DNA of 64,000 bases from Bacteroidaceae bacterium (lineage in GTDB: Bacteria; Bacteroidota; Bacteroidia; Bacteroidales; Bacteroidaceae), in NCBI GenBank assembly GCA_024398435.1, contig JAKSJD010000008.1:34539-98538 (forward strand), written 5' to 3'. The stretch's first letter is position 1, and each line of letters opens with the position of its first letter. The notes under the pieces are model-generated. The model had not been told where the DNA came from. It worked only from the letters and a program-made list of their open reading frames with translations, and did not search any database. A program made the position numbers and the translations under genes. Positions 37,252-47,228 of the stretch are shown piece by piece.

Positions 37252-39441
37252 ATGGCATCAAGACTAAGATTTCAGATGGTGGACGAAGCTTACAATCGTC
37301 AGCCACTCAAGGTGAAGTCACCCGACGAACGTCCATCCCAGTACTTCGGCAAATACGTGTTCAACAAGAAGAACATGAAGCAATATCTCGCGCCCGAAGT
37401 ATATCAGAAGATGTGTGATGTGATGGACCATAAGATTCCGTTCGATCCCACGATAGCCGATGAGGTAGCCGAAGGAATGAAACAATGGGCCGTCAGTCTT
37501 GGAGCCACCCACTACACCCACTGGTTCCAGCCGCTCACCGAAGGTACAGCCGAGAAACACGATGGCTTCTGGGCACGCGACGACGAAGGAGGATTGGTAG
37601 AGGAATTCAAAGGCAAGTTGCTTGTACAACAAGAGCCAGATGCCAGTTCGTTTCCAAGTGGAGGAGTGCGAAGCACGTTCGAAGCACGCGGCTACAGCGC
37701 GTGGGACCCAACGTCACCAGTATTCGTACTTGGTGACACCCTTATGATTCCAACTATCTTCATCTCCTACACAGGCGAATCGCTCGACTATAAGGCACCG
37801 CTCAAGAAGGCTCTCTATGCTGTCGACCGAGCAGCCACAGCCGTAGCCCGTTATTTCTATCCCGATGTGGAGAGGGTAGTCACCAATCTCGGATGGGAAC
37901 AGGAATATTTCCTCGTCGACGAATCGCTCTACAATGCCCGTCCCGACCTCATCATGACTGGTCGCACCCTCATGGGCCATGATTCGGCCAAGAACCAGCA
38001 GATGGACGACCATTACTATGGTTCCATTCCAAAGCGAGTGGAGAATTTCATGCGCGATCTTGAAATCCATGCTCTCGAACTCGGTATACCTGTCAAGACA
38101 CGCCACAACGAGGTAGCACCCAATCAGTTTGAGTTGGCACCGATCTTCGAAGAGACCAACCTTGCAGTCGACCACAACATGCTCCTCATGTCCATCATGA
38201 AGAAGATAGCACGCAAACATGGATTCCGTTGTCTGCTCCATCCGAAGCCATTCAAAGGCATCAACGGATCAGGAAAGCACAACAACTGGTCTTTGTCCAC
38301 CGACACAGGCATTCTCCTTCATGCTCCAGGCAAGTCGCCGCTCGACAATCTCCGTTTTGCTACCTTTATTGTAGAAACTCTCAAGGCTGTTTACGACCAC
38401 AACGGATTGCTCAAGGCCAGCATCATGTCAGCATCCAATGCCCATCGCCTTGGAGCCAACGAAGCACCACCGGCAATCATATCATCATTCCTCGGCCGCA
38501 CCGTCACCGACCTTCTCCAACACGTGGAAAACTCCACCGACGAAGCCCTCACGATGAAAGGCAAGACAGCCATGAAGCTCAATATACCCTCCCTTCCAGA
38601 GCTCCTCATCGACAATACCGACCGCAACCGCACATCTCCGTTTGCCTTCACAGGTAACCGATTCGAGTTCCGTGCCATCAGCAGCGAAGCTAACTGTGCC
38701 AGTGCCATGATAGCCCTCAACACAGCAGTAGCCGAGAGCCTCTGCTCATTCCGCGATAGGGTAGACCTGTTGATCAGTCAGGGCGAAGCAAAGGAAAGAG
38801 CCATTCTGCGAGTGTTGCGCGACGATATCAAGTATTGCAAGCCAATCTGCTTCAATGGTAATGGCTATAGCGATGAATGGAAGGAAGAAGCCCAGCGTCG
38901 CGGACTCGATTGCGAAAACAGCACACCGATTGTGTTCGATCGCTATCTTGACGACCGCACTGTTCGTATGTTTGAAGAACAGCACGTGATGAACCGTCTC
39001 GAACTCGAAGCCCGCAACGAAATCAAGTGGGAGACCTACATCAAGAAGATACAGATTGAAGCCCGCATTTTTGGCGATATCTGTATGAACCATATCGTGC
39101 CAGTAGTCACTCGCTATCAGACTCAGTTGCTCGAGAATGTCCACAAGTCAATGCAGATATATGGAGTAGAGAAAGCCCGTGAACTTTCAGCCAACAATCT
39201 TCGTCTCATTGAGCAAATCAGCGAACACGAGAAGTACATAGCCGACAATGCCGAGCGTCTGATTGAGGTACGCAAAGTCGCCAATCAGATCAGCGAAGCC
39301 CGCACTCGTGCCATTGCCTATCATGACACTGTGGCTCCACTCATCGAGTCTATCCGTACCCATATCGATGAACTCGAAACCATTGTCGACGACGAGATGT
39401 GGCCACTGCCAAAATATCGTGAACTCTTGTTCATAAAATAA
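37252..39441 (+). CDS. glnN: Glutamine synthetase type III
   Basis: 729 residues, the length of GSIII, the large glutamine synthetase common in Bacteroides and Prevotella. It makes glutamine from glutamate, ammonia and ATP. The type III N-terminal domain (YFGKYVFNKKNMKQYL, about 20-100), the catalytic core with RHNEVAPNQFELAPIFEE and GSGKHNNWSLST, and the C-terminal helical domain (VARIE-type region with KVANQISEARTRAIAYHD) are all visible. It is a single-gene unit behind a strong promoter. Confidence 0.97.
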   Translation: MASRLRFQMVDEAYNRQPLKVKSPDERPSQYFGKYVFNKKNMKQYLAPEVYQKMCDVMDHKIPFDPTIADEVAEGMKQWAVSLGATHYTHWFQPLTEGTAEKHDGFWARDDEGGLVEEFKGKLLVQQEPDASSFPSGGVRSTFEARGYSAWDPTSPVFVLGDTLMIPTIFISYTGESLDYKAPLKKALYAVDRAATAVARYFYPDVERVVTNLGWEQEYFLVDESLYNARPDLIMTGRTLMGHDSAKNQQMDDHYYGSIPKRVENFMRDLEIHALELGIPVKTRHNEVAPNQFELAPIFEETNLAVDHNMLLMSIMKKIARKHGFRCLLHPKPFKGINGSGKHNNWSLSTDTGILLHAPGKSPLDNLRFATFIVETLKAVYDHNGLLKASIMSASNAHRLGANEAPPAIISSFLGRTVTDLLQHVENSTDEALTMKGKTAMKLNIPSLPELLIDNTDRNRTSPFAFTGNRFEFRAISSEANCASAMIALNTAVAESLCSFRDRVDLLISQGEAKERAILRVLRDDIKYCKPICFNGNGYSDEWKEEAQRRGLDCENSTPIVFDRYLDDRTVRMFEEQHVMNRLELEARNEIKWETYIKKIQIEARIFGDICMNHIVPVVTRYQTQLLENVHKSMQIYGVEKARELSANNLRLIEQISEHEKYIADNAERLIEVRKVANQISEARTRAIAYHDTVAPLIESIRTHIDELETIVDDEMWPLPKYRELLFIK

Positions 39442-39448
39442 AAGGTTC

Positions 39449-39493
39449 CAAGCCCCACAACTTCCGTCATTTCGGTGAGTTGGTGGGGACTTG
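39449..39493. terminator. Hairpin after glnN
   Basis: CAAG-CCCCAC-AACT pairs with AGTT-GGTGGGG-ACTTG with small bulges. There is no clear T tract after it, so it may act as an RNA stabiliser rather than a strong terminator. Confidence 0.5.
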
Positions 39494-39769
39494 AGTACTT
39501 GAAAATCCTTGCTAAACATCGCGTCTTTTCTTGCTATCTATTTCGAATCCACCACAAAGTTATATACTAAAACTATCAGATGTTTCATCAAGAATATGAT
39601 ATTTTGTATCTGTGATTGTCAAACTGTTATATAAATGAATTTCTTTCCCAATATTTAGTGATTTTATTTCTATTTATTTGTTTATTTCAAAAAAATATCA
39701 GTAACTTTGTAGAGCAATAATAAAAACTATCAACCAAAAATTAGTATCAAATTAAATTCAAAGAAAATC
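39494..39769. other. Intergenic region before the carboxylesterase
   Basis: AT-rich and without a gene. It carries a promoter with TTTG at 39677-39680 and TAACTTTG at 39702-39709 (21 bp apart), leaving a 5' leader of about 55 nt. Nothing else is recognisable. Confidence 0.6.
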
Positions 39770-41323
39770 ATGAAGCATCAACTTTTTGTAAAGATGGGTT
39801 TGGCACTTGTTTGTGCTATGCTTCCACTCGCTGCATCGCAGCTCAAGGCTCAGAATCTTCCTGTTCTCACTATTGAGGGCGGACAGGTTCAGGGTGTGAA
39901 AACTGACATCGACGGTGTTGTCGTTTATCGTGGTATCCCTTATGCTGCTCCTCCTATCAACGAACTTCGTTGGAAGGCTCCACAGCCTGTTGTACCTTGG
40001 AAGGGCGTGAAGGTGTGCCGTGTGTTTGGGCATCCTGGATACCAGGCTAACCATCTCCCTGGTGGATATGCTACTGAATGGGGATATGGTGAAGAGGCTC
40101 CTTATAGTGAGGACTGCTTGTACCTCAATGTGTGGACTACTGCTTCTGGTCAAACAAACAAGAAGCTCCCTGTAGCTCTCTGGATTCACGGTGGTGGCTA
40201 TCGCGAAGGATGGGGCTCTGAGCCTGAATTCGACGCTCAGGAATGGGCTGCCAAGGGTGTTGTACTCGTAAGTATCAACTATCGTCTCGGTGTGTTCGGC
40301 TTCCTCGTTCACCCATTGCTCGCTGCAGAAAGTCCTCAGCACGTTTCTGGTAACTATGGTATCCTCGACCAAATCGAATCTTTGAAATGGATCAAGAAGA
40401 ATATCGCACAATTCGGTGGCGACCCTGACAACGTAATGATCTTCGGTCAGAGTGCCGGTGGTGGCAGCGTTCGCACATTGTGTGAATCTCCTCTCGCTCG
40501 CGGTTTGTTCCACAAGGCTGTTATCATGAGTGCCGGTGGTCTGCCAACTTCTTCTCAGCCAACAATGCGTATGGGATTCTCTCCTGCTTCTCTCGAATCT
40601 GTTGGCGAAACCAACAAGAAGATGTTTGACTGGGCTGGTCTGAAGACTCTTGAACAGATGCGTCGTGCTTCGTCTGAAACAGTATATGCTCTCAGCACTC
40701 TCTACGGGCAGGTGACTGGCGAACGTGCTTTCGCAAGCTACTCTCCAATGGTAGATGGATACGTATCGAAGGAAAGCTTCGACGATGCTGCCATCAATGG
40801 TCGTTTGGCTGACGTGCCTTACATGATTGGCTACACTCTCAACGACATGGGCGACATGGCCGCTGGTATTCAGGAGTTCTGCTTCAACCGCGAAAAGTTG
40901 GGCAACAAGGGCTATGCTTATGAATTTGCACGTCCATTGCCTGACGATGGTTCTCATCCAGAAGTGACTGCTCGCCTCAAGGGTGCGTTCCACTCTTCTG
41001 ACCTTTGGTTTGTATTCAAGTCATTGAAGCACTGTTGGCGTCCATGGACTAAGGGCGACTGGGATCTTTCCGAGAAGATGCTCACTGCTTGGACTAACTT
41101 CGCTAAATATAGCGACCCTAATGGTGCTAAGCCTGGAAAGTGGACTCCTTGCACTAAGAGCAACCCTAATCTCATGCTCTTCAAACTCAACGATGCTGAT
41201 GCTGAAGCTTCAGAAATGGGTGCGCCGATCAAGGACCCTAACGGCATGGGCATGTTTGGCGGTATGGGAGGCTTCGGTGGCGGTATGCCTCGTCCTGCTG
41301 GTGCTCCAGCTCCAACTCGCTAA
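39770..41323 (+). CDS. Secreted type B carboxylesterase
   Basis: 517 residues with a signal peptide (MKHQLFVKMGLALVCAMLPLAASQLKAQ). Alpha/beta hydrolase of the carboxylesterase type B family: YRGIPYAAPP, SEDCLYLNVW, LWIHGGGYREG (oxyanion hole) and the nucleophile elbow GQSAGGGS, with the acid in the middle and a His later in the chain. The final 30 residues are Gly/Met/Pro-rich (GMGMFGGMGGFGGGMPRP), unlike typical family ends. Substrates could be acetylated or feruloylated polysaccharides or other esters; the sequence does not say which. Confidence 0.9.
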   Translation: MKHQLFVKMGLALVCAMLPLAASQLKAQNLPVLTIEGGQVQGVKTDIDGVVVYRGIPYAAPPINELRWKAPQPVVPWKGVKVCRVFGHPGYQANHLPGGYATEWGYGEEAPYSEDCLYLNVWTTASGQTNKKLPVALWIHGGGYREGWGSEPEFDAQEWAAKGVVLVSINYRLGVFGFLVHPLLAAESPQHVSGNYGILDQIESLKWIKKNIAQFGGDPDNVMIFGQSAGGGSVRTLCESPLARGLFHKAVIMSAGGLPTSSQPTMRMGFSPASLESVGETNKKMFDWAGLKTLEQMRRASSETVYALSTLYGQVTGERAFASYSPMVDGYVSKESFDDAAINGRLADVPYMIGYTLNDMGDMAAGIQEFCFNREKLGNKGYAYEFARPLPDDGSHPEVTARLKGAFHSSDLWFVFKSLKHCWRPWTKGDWDLSEKMLTAWTNFAKYSDPNGAKPGKWTPCTKSNPNLMLFKLNDADAEASEMGAPIKDPNGMGMFGGMGGFGGGMPRPAGAPAPTR

Positions 41324-41352
41324 TCGGCATACATTATTTTATATAATATATA

Positions 41353-41378
41353 AGGCTCACTTCCGTGGGCCTTTTTTC
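41353..41378 (+). terminator. Terminator of the carboxylesterase gene
   Basis: GGCTCAC-TTCC-GTGGGCC followed by TTTTTT, a compact intrinsic terminator. Confidence 0.9.
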
Positions 41379-41641
41379 ATTTAATAAATCGCATTGAATT
41401 TGCGGAAATTTTCGAGGGAATAAAAAGCTTTGAACATGGAAATTTGAACTTAGGGCCATTCCGTATGGAAGAAATGACTGCAACGAGAGTAGGGGAATTG
41501 GAGGGGGTACGAGACGTAATTGGGAGAATATGCAATAGTTTTTGGGAATGTTGGTGCGTTATATGATATAAATTTTGTATCTTTGCAGCAAATTATATAG
41601 TTTAGGAATAATATTTTTTCACACATAAACAAAACAGACAA
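41379..41641. other. Intergenic region before glyA
   Basis: No gene seen. A -7 box TATCTTTG at 41578-41585 precedes the glyA start by 56 bp. AATTGG occurs twice 22 bp apart (41496 and 41518), but the surrounding sequence is too different to call a repeat. Confidence 0.55.
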
Positions 41642-42922
41642 ATGAAAAGAGATAGCGAAATCTTCTCAATGATTGAGCGTGAACATCAGCGCCAACTGAA
41701 AGGCATTGAACTTATTGCCTCTGAAAACTTCGTTAGCGACCAGGTAATGGAAGCTATGGGTAGTCCACTCACTAACAAGTATGCCGAGGGTTATCCTGGC
41801 AAACGCTACTATGGCGGATGTGAGGTTGTGGACGAAGTTGAAAACCTTGCAATAGAGAGAATCTGCAAGTTGTTTGGTGCTGAATATGCCAACGTACAGC
41901 CTCACTCTGGTGCTCAGGCTAATGCTGCCGTATTGCTTGCTGTATTGAAGCCAGGCGATACTTTCATGGGACTTAACCTCGACCACGGAGGCCACCTCAG
42001 TCATGGTAGCCATGTCAACACAAGTGGACTTATCTACAACCCAATAGGCTACAACTTGAATAAGGAAACCTGCCGAGTTGACTATGACGAGATGGAACGT
42101 CTCGCTCTCGAAAATAAACCTAAGCTCATCATCGGTGGTGGTAGTGCCTACAGCCGCGAATGGGATTATGCTCGCATGAGAAAGATTGCCGACGAGGTAG
42201 GTGCGCTCCTCATGATCGATATGGCTCACCCTGCTGGTTTGATCGCTGCCGGATTGCTCGACAACCCATTGAAGTATGCTCATATCGTGACAAGTACGAC
42301 TCACAAGACTCTCCGTGGTCCTCGCGGTGGTATCATCCTTTTGGGTAAGGACTTCGAGAATCCATGGGGTCTCACTACTCCTAAGGGTCAGGTAAAGATG
42401 ATGTCGCAAATCCTCAACTCAGCTGTGTTCCCAGGTCAGCAAGGCGGTCCGCTCGAACACGTGATCGCAGCAAAGGCTGTTGCTTTCGGTGAAGCTCTCC
42501 AACCTGAATTCAAGACTTATCAGCAGCAGGTAAAGAAGAATGCCGCTGTTTTGGCTCAGGCTCTCATGGATAAGGGCTTCTTCATCTGCTCTGGCGGTAC
42601 TGACAACCACTCTATGCTTGTGGATCTCCGCACTAAGTATCCTGATCTTACAGGTAAAGTGGCTGAAAAGGCTCTAGTTGCTGCAGATATCACTGCCAAC
42701 AAGAACATGGTGCCATTCGACACTCGCAGCGCTTTCCAGACTTCCGGTATCCGTCTCGGTACTCCTGCCATCACTACTCGCGGTGCGAAGGAAGACCTTA
42801 TGTATGAAATCGCTGACATGATTGAGACTGTTCTTAACGATCCAGAAAATGATGCTGTTATCGCTAAGGTTCGTGGTCACGTGAACGATCTCATGAAGAA
42901 CTACCCAATCTTTGCTTGGTAA
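41642..42922 (+). CDS. glyA: Serine hydroxymethyltransferase
   Basis: 426 residues. PLP enzyme converting serine and tetrahydrofolate to glycine and 5,10-methylene-THF. [31 protein letters not shown] near the N terminus, the PLP-lysine motif [13 protein letters not shown], and VNKNxVP-type motif [31 protein letters not shown] are all present. rlmN begins 18 bp after the stop and may be co-transcribed. Confidence 0.97.
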   Translation: MKRDSEIFSMIEREHQRQLKGIELIASENFVSDQVMEAMGSPLTNKYAEGYPGKRYYGGCEVVDEVENLAIERICKLFGAEYANVQPHSGAQANAAVLLAVLKPGDTFMGLNLDHGGHLSHGSHVNTSGLIYNPIGYNLNKETCRVDYDEMERLALENKPKLIIGGGSAYSREWDYARMRKIADEVGALLMIDMAHPAGLIAAGLLDNPLKYAHIVTSTTHKTLRGPRGGIILLGKDFENPWGLTTPKGQVKMMSQILNSAVFPGQQGGPLEHVIAAKAVAFGEALQPEFKTYQQQVKKNAAVLAQALMDKGFFICSGGTDNHSMLVDLRTKYPDLTGKVAEKALVAADITANKNMVPFDTRSAFQTSGIRLGTPAITTRGAKEDLMYEIADMIETVLNDPENDAVIAKVRGHVNDLMKNYPIFAW

Positions 42923-42940
42923 AATAACGAATTAGAATCA

Positions 42941-43966
42941 ATGAAGAGCCCTCTATTAGGTAAGACACTCGAAGAATTGCAGGATGTTGCAACAGAATTG
43001 GGAATGCCTCGCTTCACGGCGAAGCAGATGGCCCAATGGATCTATGAGAAAAATATCGCTGACATCAACGATATGACAAACATATCTAAGGCGTATCGCG
43101 AGAAACTCTCTGACAACTATATCATCGGAAGGTCGGCACCTATAGAAGCTCAGGAGTCGAAGGATGGAACAGTGAAATACCTGTTCCAAACCCTTGACGG
43201 AAAATTCGTTGAAACTGTATACATCCCAGAAAAAGAGCGTGCCACGCTTTGCGTCAGCACCCAAGTGGGATGCAAGATGAATTGCATGTTCTGCCACACC
43301 GGAAAGCAAGGATTCCATGGAAACCTTACAGTGGCTGACATCCTCAACCAAATATTCACTGCCAACAGCATTCACGGCGACTTGACCAATATCGTGTATA
43401 TGGGACAGGGCGAACCGCTCGACAACTATGACAATGTATTGAAGTCGATCAAACTGCTGGAGGCAGAATATGGTTGGGCGTGGAGTCCGAAACGTATCAC
43501 GGTTTCAACAGTAGGACTAAAGAAAACTCTGGAGAAATTCATAAACGAATGCGACTGTCATCTGGCTGTAAGTCTCCATTTTCCTCTTCACGAACAGCGC
43601 TTGCAATACATGCCTGCCGAGAAACAATTCAACATAGAGGAAATTGTGAACCTCCTTAGCCAATACGACTGGAGCCATCAACGAAGGCTCTCATTTGAAT
43701 ATACTATGTTTGAGGGAGTGAACGATTCAACTCTATTCGCTAAGCAGCTCGTGGCATTGCTCCACCATCTCGACTGCAGGGTAAACCTCATCAGATACCA
43801 CAAGATTCCGGATGTGGAACTCAACGAGGTGCCTATGGCCAAAATGACTGCTTTTAGAGACTACCTTACAAAACATGGAGTATATACAACCATCAGAACA
43901 TCCAGAGGACAGGATATAGAGGCTGCCTGTGGATTGCTCTCAACAAAGAAAACAAATCAAGAATGA
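42941..43966 (+). CDS. rlmN: 23S rRNA / tRNA adenine-C2 methyltransferase RlmN
   Basis: 341 residues, radical SAM methyltransferase that modifies A2503 of 23S rRNA and A37 of some tRNAs. The iron-sulfur motif C-x3-C-x2-C is in GCKMNCMFCHTG; VYMGQGEPLDNYDNV and the C-terminal RTSRGQDIEAACGLL, which holds the methyl-carrying Cys, fit the family. Its stop overlaps the start of the following lipoprotein gene by 4 bp (ATGA). Confidence 0.96.
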   Translation: MKSPLLGKTLEELQDVATELGMPRFTAKQMAQWIYEKNIADINDMTNISKAYREKLSDNYIIGRSAPIEAQESKDGTVKYLFQTLDGKFVETVYIPEKERATLCVSTQVGCKMNCMFCHTGKQGFHGNLTVADILNQIFTANSIHGDLTNIVYMGQGEPLDNYDNVLKSIKLLEAEYGWAWSPKRITVSTVGLKKTLEKFINECDCHLAVSLHFPLHEQRLQYMPAEKQFNIEEIVNLLSQYDWSHQRRLSFEYTMFEGVNDSTLFAKQLVALLHHLDCRVNLIRYHKIPDVELNEVPMAKMTAFRDYLTKHGVYTTIRTSRGQDIEAACGLLSTKKTNQE

Positions 43967-45003
43967 AACGACTGATATTCATCTTATCATTGGTAGTCAT
44001 AGCCCTTGCTGCCTGTGACTCAAACAATCCTTCAACCCCTCGTCGTGGATTCAGAAACAGATCATTGCTGGTACCATCCTCAAGCGGAAACCCTTACGAA
44101 GTGATGGTGGTGGCTGAAGACAGTGTGTGGGATGGATATCCAGGTAGAGCCCTTGATGTGGTGCTCAACAAGGAAATCCCTATGTTGCCACGACCTGCAG
44201 AAAGCGTGTTTCACGTCAGCAGAATCACTCCCGATCATTTTAACCGCATCAGCAACCTATTCAGAAACATAATCGTGCTGAAGGTGAACCCTCGCACGAC
44301 TGCACCAAAGATGTCGTTCGAAAGAGATGCCTTCTCGTCGCCTCAACTTATCATCACTATACAGGGACCAGACGAGAGAGACCTTTCGATGTATATTACA
44401 GAACATACGCAAACCATCATTCAGTTTATCTCTTCGGAAGAAATCAACCGAAATGCAGAACTGCTCGAAAGTCAGTATAACAAAGACTTCTACGACAAAG
44501 CAAAGGAGATGTTCGATTGTGAACTCTTCATACCTGTAGATGTTAGAAAGATGAAGATTGGCGACAACTTCATCTGGGCTTCGAACGATGGTATCAACTC
44601 AATCCAAAACATTTGCATATACAGCTATCCATACGTTTCGACTAAAGAACTCACCCGCAAGGGCTTTATAGCACTTCGCGACACATTCATGAGAAGAAAC
44701 ATCCCTGGAGGACAACCTAACCAATACATGACTACAAATCATGAATTCGTACAGACAAAACCTATCAACGTGCAGGGAAGATACGTGATGGAGGCAAGAG
44801 GACTGTGGAGAGTGGAGAACGATATTATGGGTGGTCCATTTATCTCACACTCGGAAATAGATACCGTAAACAACAGAATCATTGTTGTGGAAGGTTTCGT
44901 GTATGCACCTGATAAAATGAAACGAACTATGCTCAGACGACTCGAAGCAGCTCTGTACACTCTGAGACTTCCTGTGGCTAAGCAAACAAATACAAACGAA
45001 TAA
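43963..45003 (+). CDS. DUF4837 family lipoprotein
   Basis: 346 residues with lipobox (FILSLVVIALAAC). It matches DUF4837, a Bacteroidetes family of unknown function that is commonly next to rlmN and pdxA-like housekeeping genes. Blocks such as GNPYEVMVVAED.VWDG, LPRPAESVFHVSRI and the closing VVEGFVYAPDKMKR are family-typical. Overlaps rlmN by 4 bp, so it is translationally coupled. No catalytic motif is visible. Confidence 0.85.
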   Translation: MKRLIFILSLVVIALAACDSNNPSTPRRGFRNRSLLVPSSSGNPYEVMVVAEDSVWDGYPGRALDVVLNKEIPMLPRPAESVFHVSRITPDHFNRISNLFRNIIVLKVNPRTTAPKMSFERDAFSSPQLIITIQGPDERDLSMYITEHTQTIIQFISSEEINRNAELLESQYNKDFYDKAKEMFDCELFIPVDVRKMKIGDNFIWASNDGINSIQNICIYSYPYVSTKELTRKGFIALRDTFMRRNIPGGQPNQYMTTNHEFVQTKPINVQGRYVMEARGLWRVENDIMGGPFISHSEIDTVNNRIIVVEGFVYAPDKMKRTMLRRLEAALYTLRLPVAKQTNTNE

Positions 45004-45012
45004 TATTAGAAT

Positions 45013-46113
45013 ATGAGAAGAATAAAAGTAGGTATAACACATGGAGACATAAACGGAGTAGGGTATGAAGTGATTCTCAAAACTTTCGAGAACCCTGAAA
45101 TGCTCGAACTTTGCACTCCTGTTGTTTATGGTTCGCCTAAGATAGCAACCTATCACAGAAAAGCATTTGAATGTGCAACCAATTTCGTAGTGAAAGACAG
45201 TGCTAAAAATGCAGATGAGGGTAGTCTCAATATCGTCAATTGCTTCGGAGATGATGAGATAAAGATAGATTTTGGTAAATCTACTGAGGAGGCTGGAAAG
45301 GCATCATACATCGCTCTAAAAAGAGCTGTTGAAGAATTCCGAAAGGGTTATTTTGACGTGTTGGTCACTGCTCCTATCAATAAGAACAATATCCAAAACG
45401 ACAATTTCCACTTTGCCGGTCATACCGAATTCATTGAATCAGAACTCGGAGAAGGTCAGAAGGCTCTCATGATTCTCATGAGTGGAAGCCTGAAAGTGGC
45501 TCTCGCTACAACTCATCTTCCTATTAGCGAAGTTGCTCCTGCAATCACGAAGGAACTCATCACAGAAAAGATTAATTCACTCAACCAGTCGCTCCACCGC
45601 GACTTTATGATCGACAATCCTCGCATTGCCGTACTTTCACTTAATCCTCATTGTGGCGATGGTGGACTTATCGGAAAGGAAGAACAGAATGTCATCACAC
45701 CAACGATTCTGGAATTGTTTGAACAGGGAATTCGTTGTTTTGGACCTTATGCAGCAGATGGTTTCTTCGGTTCGGGCAACTACACGCACTTCGATGCCAT
45801 ACTTGCCATGTATCACGATCAGGGACTTGCTCCATTTAAGGTGCTTGCAATGGAAGAAGGCGTGAACTTCACTGCAGGACTTCCTGTAATCCGTACATCT
45901 CCAGCCCATGGTACTGCCTACGATATTGCAGGCAAGGGAGAAGCAAGCGAATCGTCGTTCCGCGATGCTATCTATACAGCTATCGACATTGCTCGCAACA
46001 GAGCAACTTACGATGAGGCATACGCTCATCCTTTGCAACGCCAATACTATGAGAAGCGTGACGATAGCGACAAGTTGAAACTTGATCAGACTACTGAGGA
46101 AGATTCTCTGTAA
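45013..46113 (+). CDS. pdxA: 4-hydroxythreonine-4-phosphate dehydrogenase PdxA
   Basis: 366 residues; oxidises 4-phosphohydroxythreonine in the DXP-dependent route to pyridoxal phosphate. GITHGDINGVGYEVILKTF at the start, the metal-binding FAGHTEFIESEL, LSLNPHCGDGG, MYHDQGLAPFKVL and RTSPAHGTAYDIAGKG are all characteristic. It lies 9 bp after the DUF4837 gene, in the same run. Length is slightly above the usual 330 residues because of a charged C-terminal tail. Confidence 0.96.
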   Translation: MRRIKVGITHGDINGVGYEVILKTFENPEMLELCTPVVYGSPKIATYHRKAFECATNFVVKDSAKNADEGSLNIVNCFGDDEIKIDFGKSTEEAGKASYIALKRAVEEFRKGYFDVLVTAPINKNNIQNDNFHFAGHTEFIESELGEGQKALMILMSGSLKVALATTHLPISEVAPAITKELITEKINSLNQSLHRDFMIDNPRIAVLSLNPHCGDGGLIGKEEQNVITPTILELFEQGIRCFGPYAADGFFGSGNYTHFDAILAMYHDQGLAPFKVLAMEEGVNFTAGLPVIRTSPAHGTAYDIAGKGEASESSFRDAIYTAIDIARNRATYDEAYAHPLQRQYYEKRDDSDKLKLDQTTEEDSL

Positions 46114-46145
46114 GAAAAGGCGTTTGATAGGTCAGGAAAGAGTCA

Positions 46146-47198
46146 ATGAAGAAAAAAACAAGAAACATCTTCTTCCTTTTCGGAATAGCAGCTATCATAC
46201 TTATGATACTTACCTTCAAGGTGAGTTTCGCGGAGATGTGGCACGATATCCAACATACAGGATATTGGATATTTGCTATTCTGGGAATGTGGATGTTCCT
46301 ATATTGGATGAACACCCTGACCTGGAAAACTATCATCTTGGGAAGTGGCGACTGCACCATACCATTCTGGAAACTATATAAGGTGACGATAAGTGGTTTT
46401 GCTCTCAATTATGCCACTCCTGCCGGATTGATGGGAGGCGAACCTTACAAAATCATGGAACTCACTCCTTATATCGGACGTGAGAGAGCTACATCATCCG
46501 TACTGCTCTTTGCCATGATGCACATCTTTGCACATTTCTGGTACTGGCTCACAGCAGTGGTGCTTTATCTCATTTTCGTTCCTCTCGACTTCACGATGAC
46601 CATCATTCTCCCATTGATTGCCGCATTCAGTCTGGGAGGCATCTATCTCTTCGTAAGAGGCTACAAGAACGGAATGGTGGTGAAATGCATCCGACTCGTA
46701 TCAAAGCTGCCAGGATGCAAGAAATGGGGCAAGCGATTCCTCGAAACTCATGCTAAAGAACTTGCCAACATCGACTGTCAGATAGCTCAATTGCAAGGAC
46801 AGAATAAAAAGAGTTTCTATGGCTCGTTCTTCCTTGAATATATTGGAAGAATACTGCAATCATTCGAGATTTTCTTCATGTTACGACTTGTAGCCGTACA
46901 GGGCACTCCATTGCAATTATTCATGTATTCACTGATTATCCTTGCCTTCACTTCATTATTTGCAAACCTTCTCTTCTTCATGCCTCTACAACTCGGTGGC
47001 CGAGAGGGTGGTTTCGCCATGTCGGTAACAAAGATGAAGATGATAGGTGCGAGTGGAGCACTGCTCACACTTTCACAAGCCATGACAATAGCCGTGTTTA
47101 TAAGTATCATCTGTCGTGTCAGAGAAATCGTATGGACTTCAATCGGTATGTTGCTGATGAAGTTTGGTACGAAGGTGAAACTCAAGGGTCAGCAATAG
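46146..47198 (+). CDS. Flippase-like integral membrane protein (LPG-synthase TM family)
   Basis: 350 residues with about eight membrane helices, of the lysylphosphatidylglycerol-synthase transmembrane / UPF0104 family (YATPAGLMGGEPYKIMELTPYIG and ANLLFFMPLQLGGREGGFAMSVTK are family-typical). Members without the soluble synthetase domain are thought to flip lipids. It starts the run of genes that I read as the inositol-lipid cluster and may move the product across the inner membrane. That role is inferred from context. Confidence 0.85.
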   Translation: MKKKTRNIFFLFGIAAIILMILTFKVSFAEMWHDIQHTGYWIFAILGMWMFLYWMNTLTWKTIILGSGDCTIPFWKLYKVTISGFALNYATPAGLMGGEPYKIMELTPYIGRERATSSVLLFAMMHIFAHFWYWLTAVVLYLIFVPLDFTMTIILPLIAAFSLGGIYLFVRGYKNGMVVKCIRLVSKLPGCKKWGKRFLETHAKELANIDCQIAQLQGQNKKSFYGSFFLEYIGRILQSFEIFFMLRLVAVQGTPLQLFMYSLIILAFTSLFANLLFFMPLQLGGREGGFAMSVTKMKMIGASGALLTLSQAMTIAVFISIICRVREIVWTSIGMLLMKFGTKVKLKGQQ

Positions 47199-47228
47199 AT
47201 TTAACCATATAATTAAAACTCAAAGAAG

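Noticed and set aside
39758-40993. 411-residue minus-strand open frame
   Set aside because: Antisense shadow of the carboxylesterase gene; no family resemblance and no promoter.
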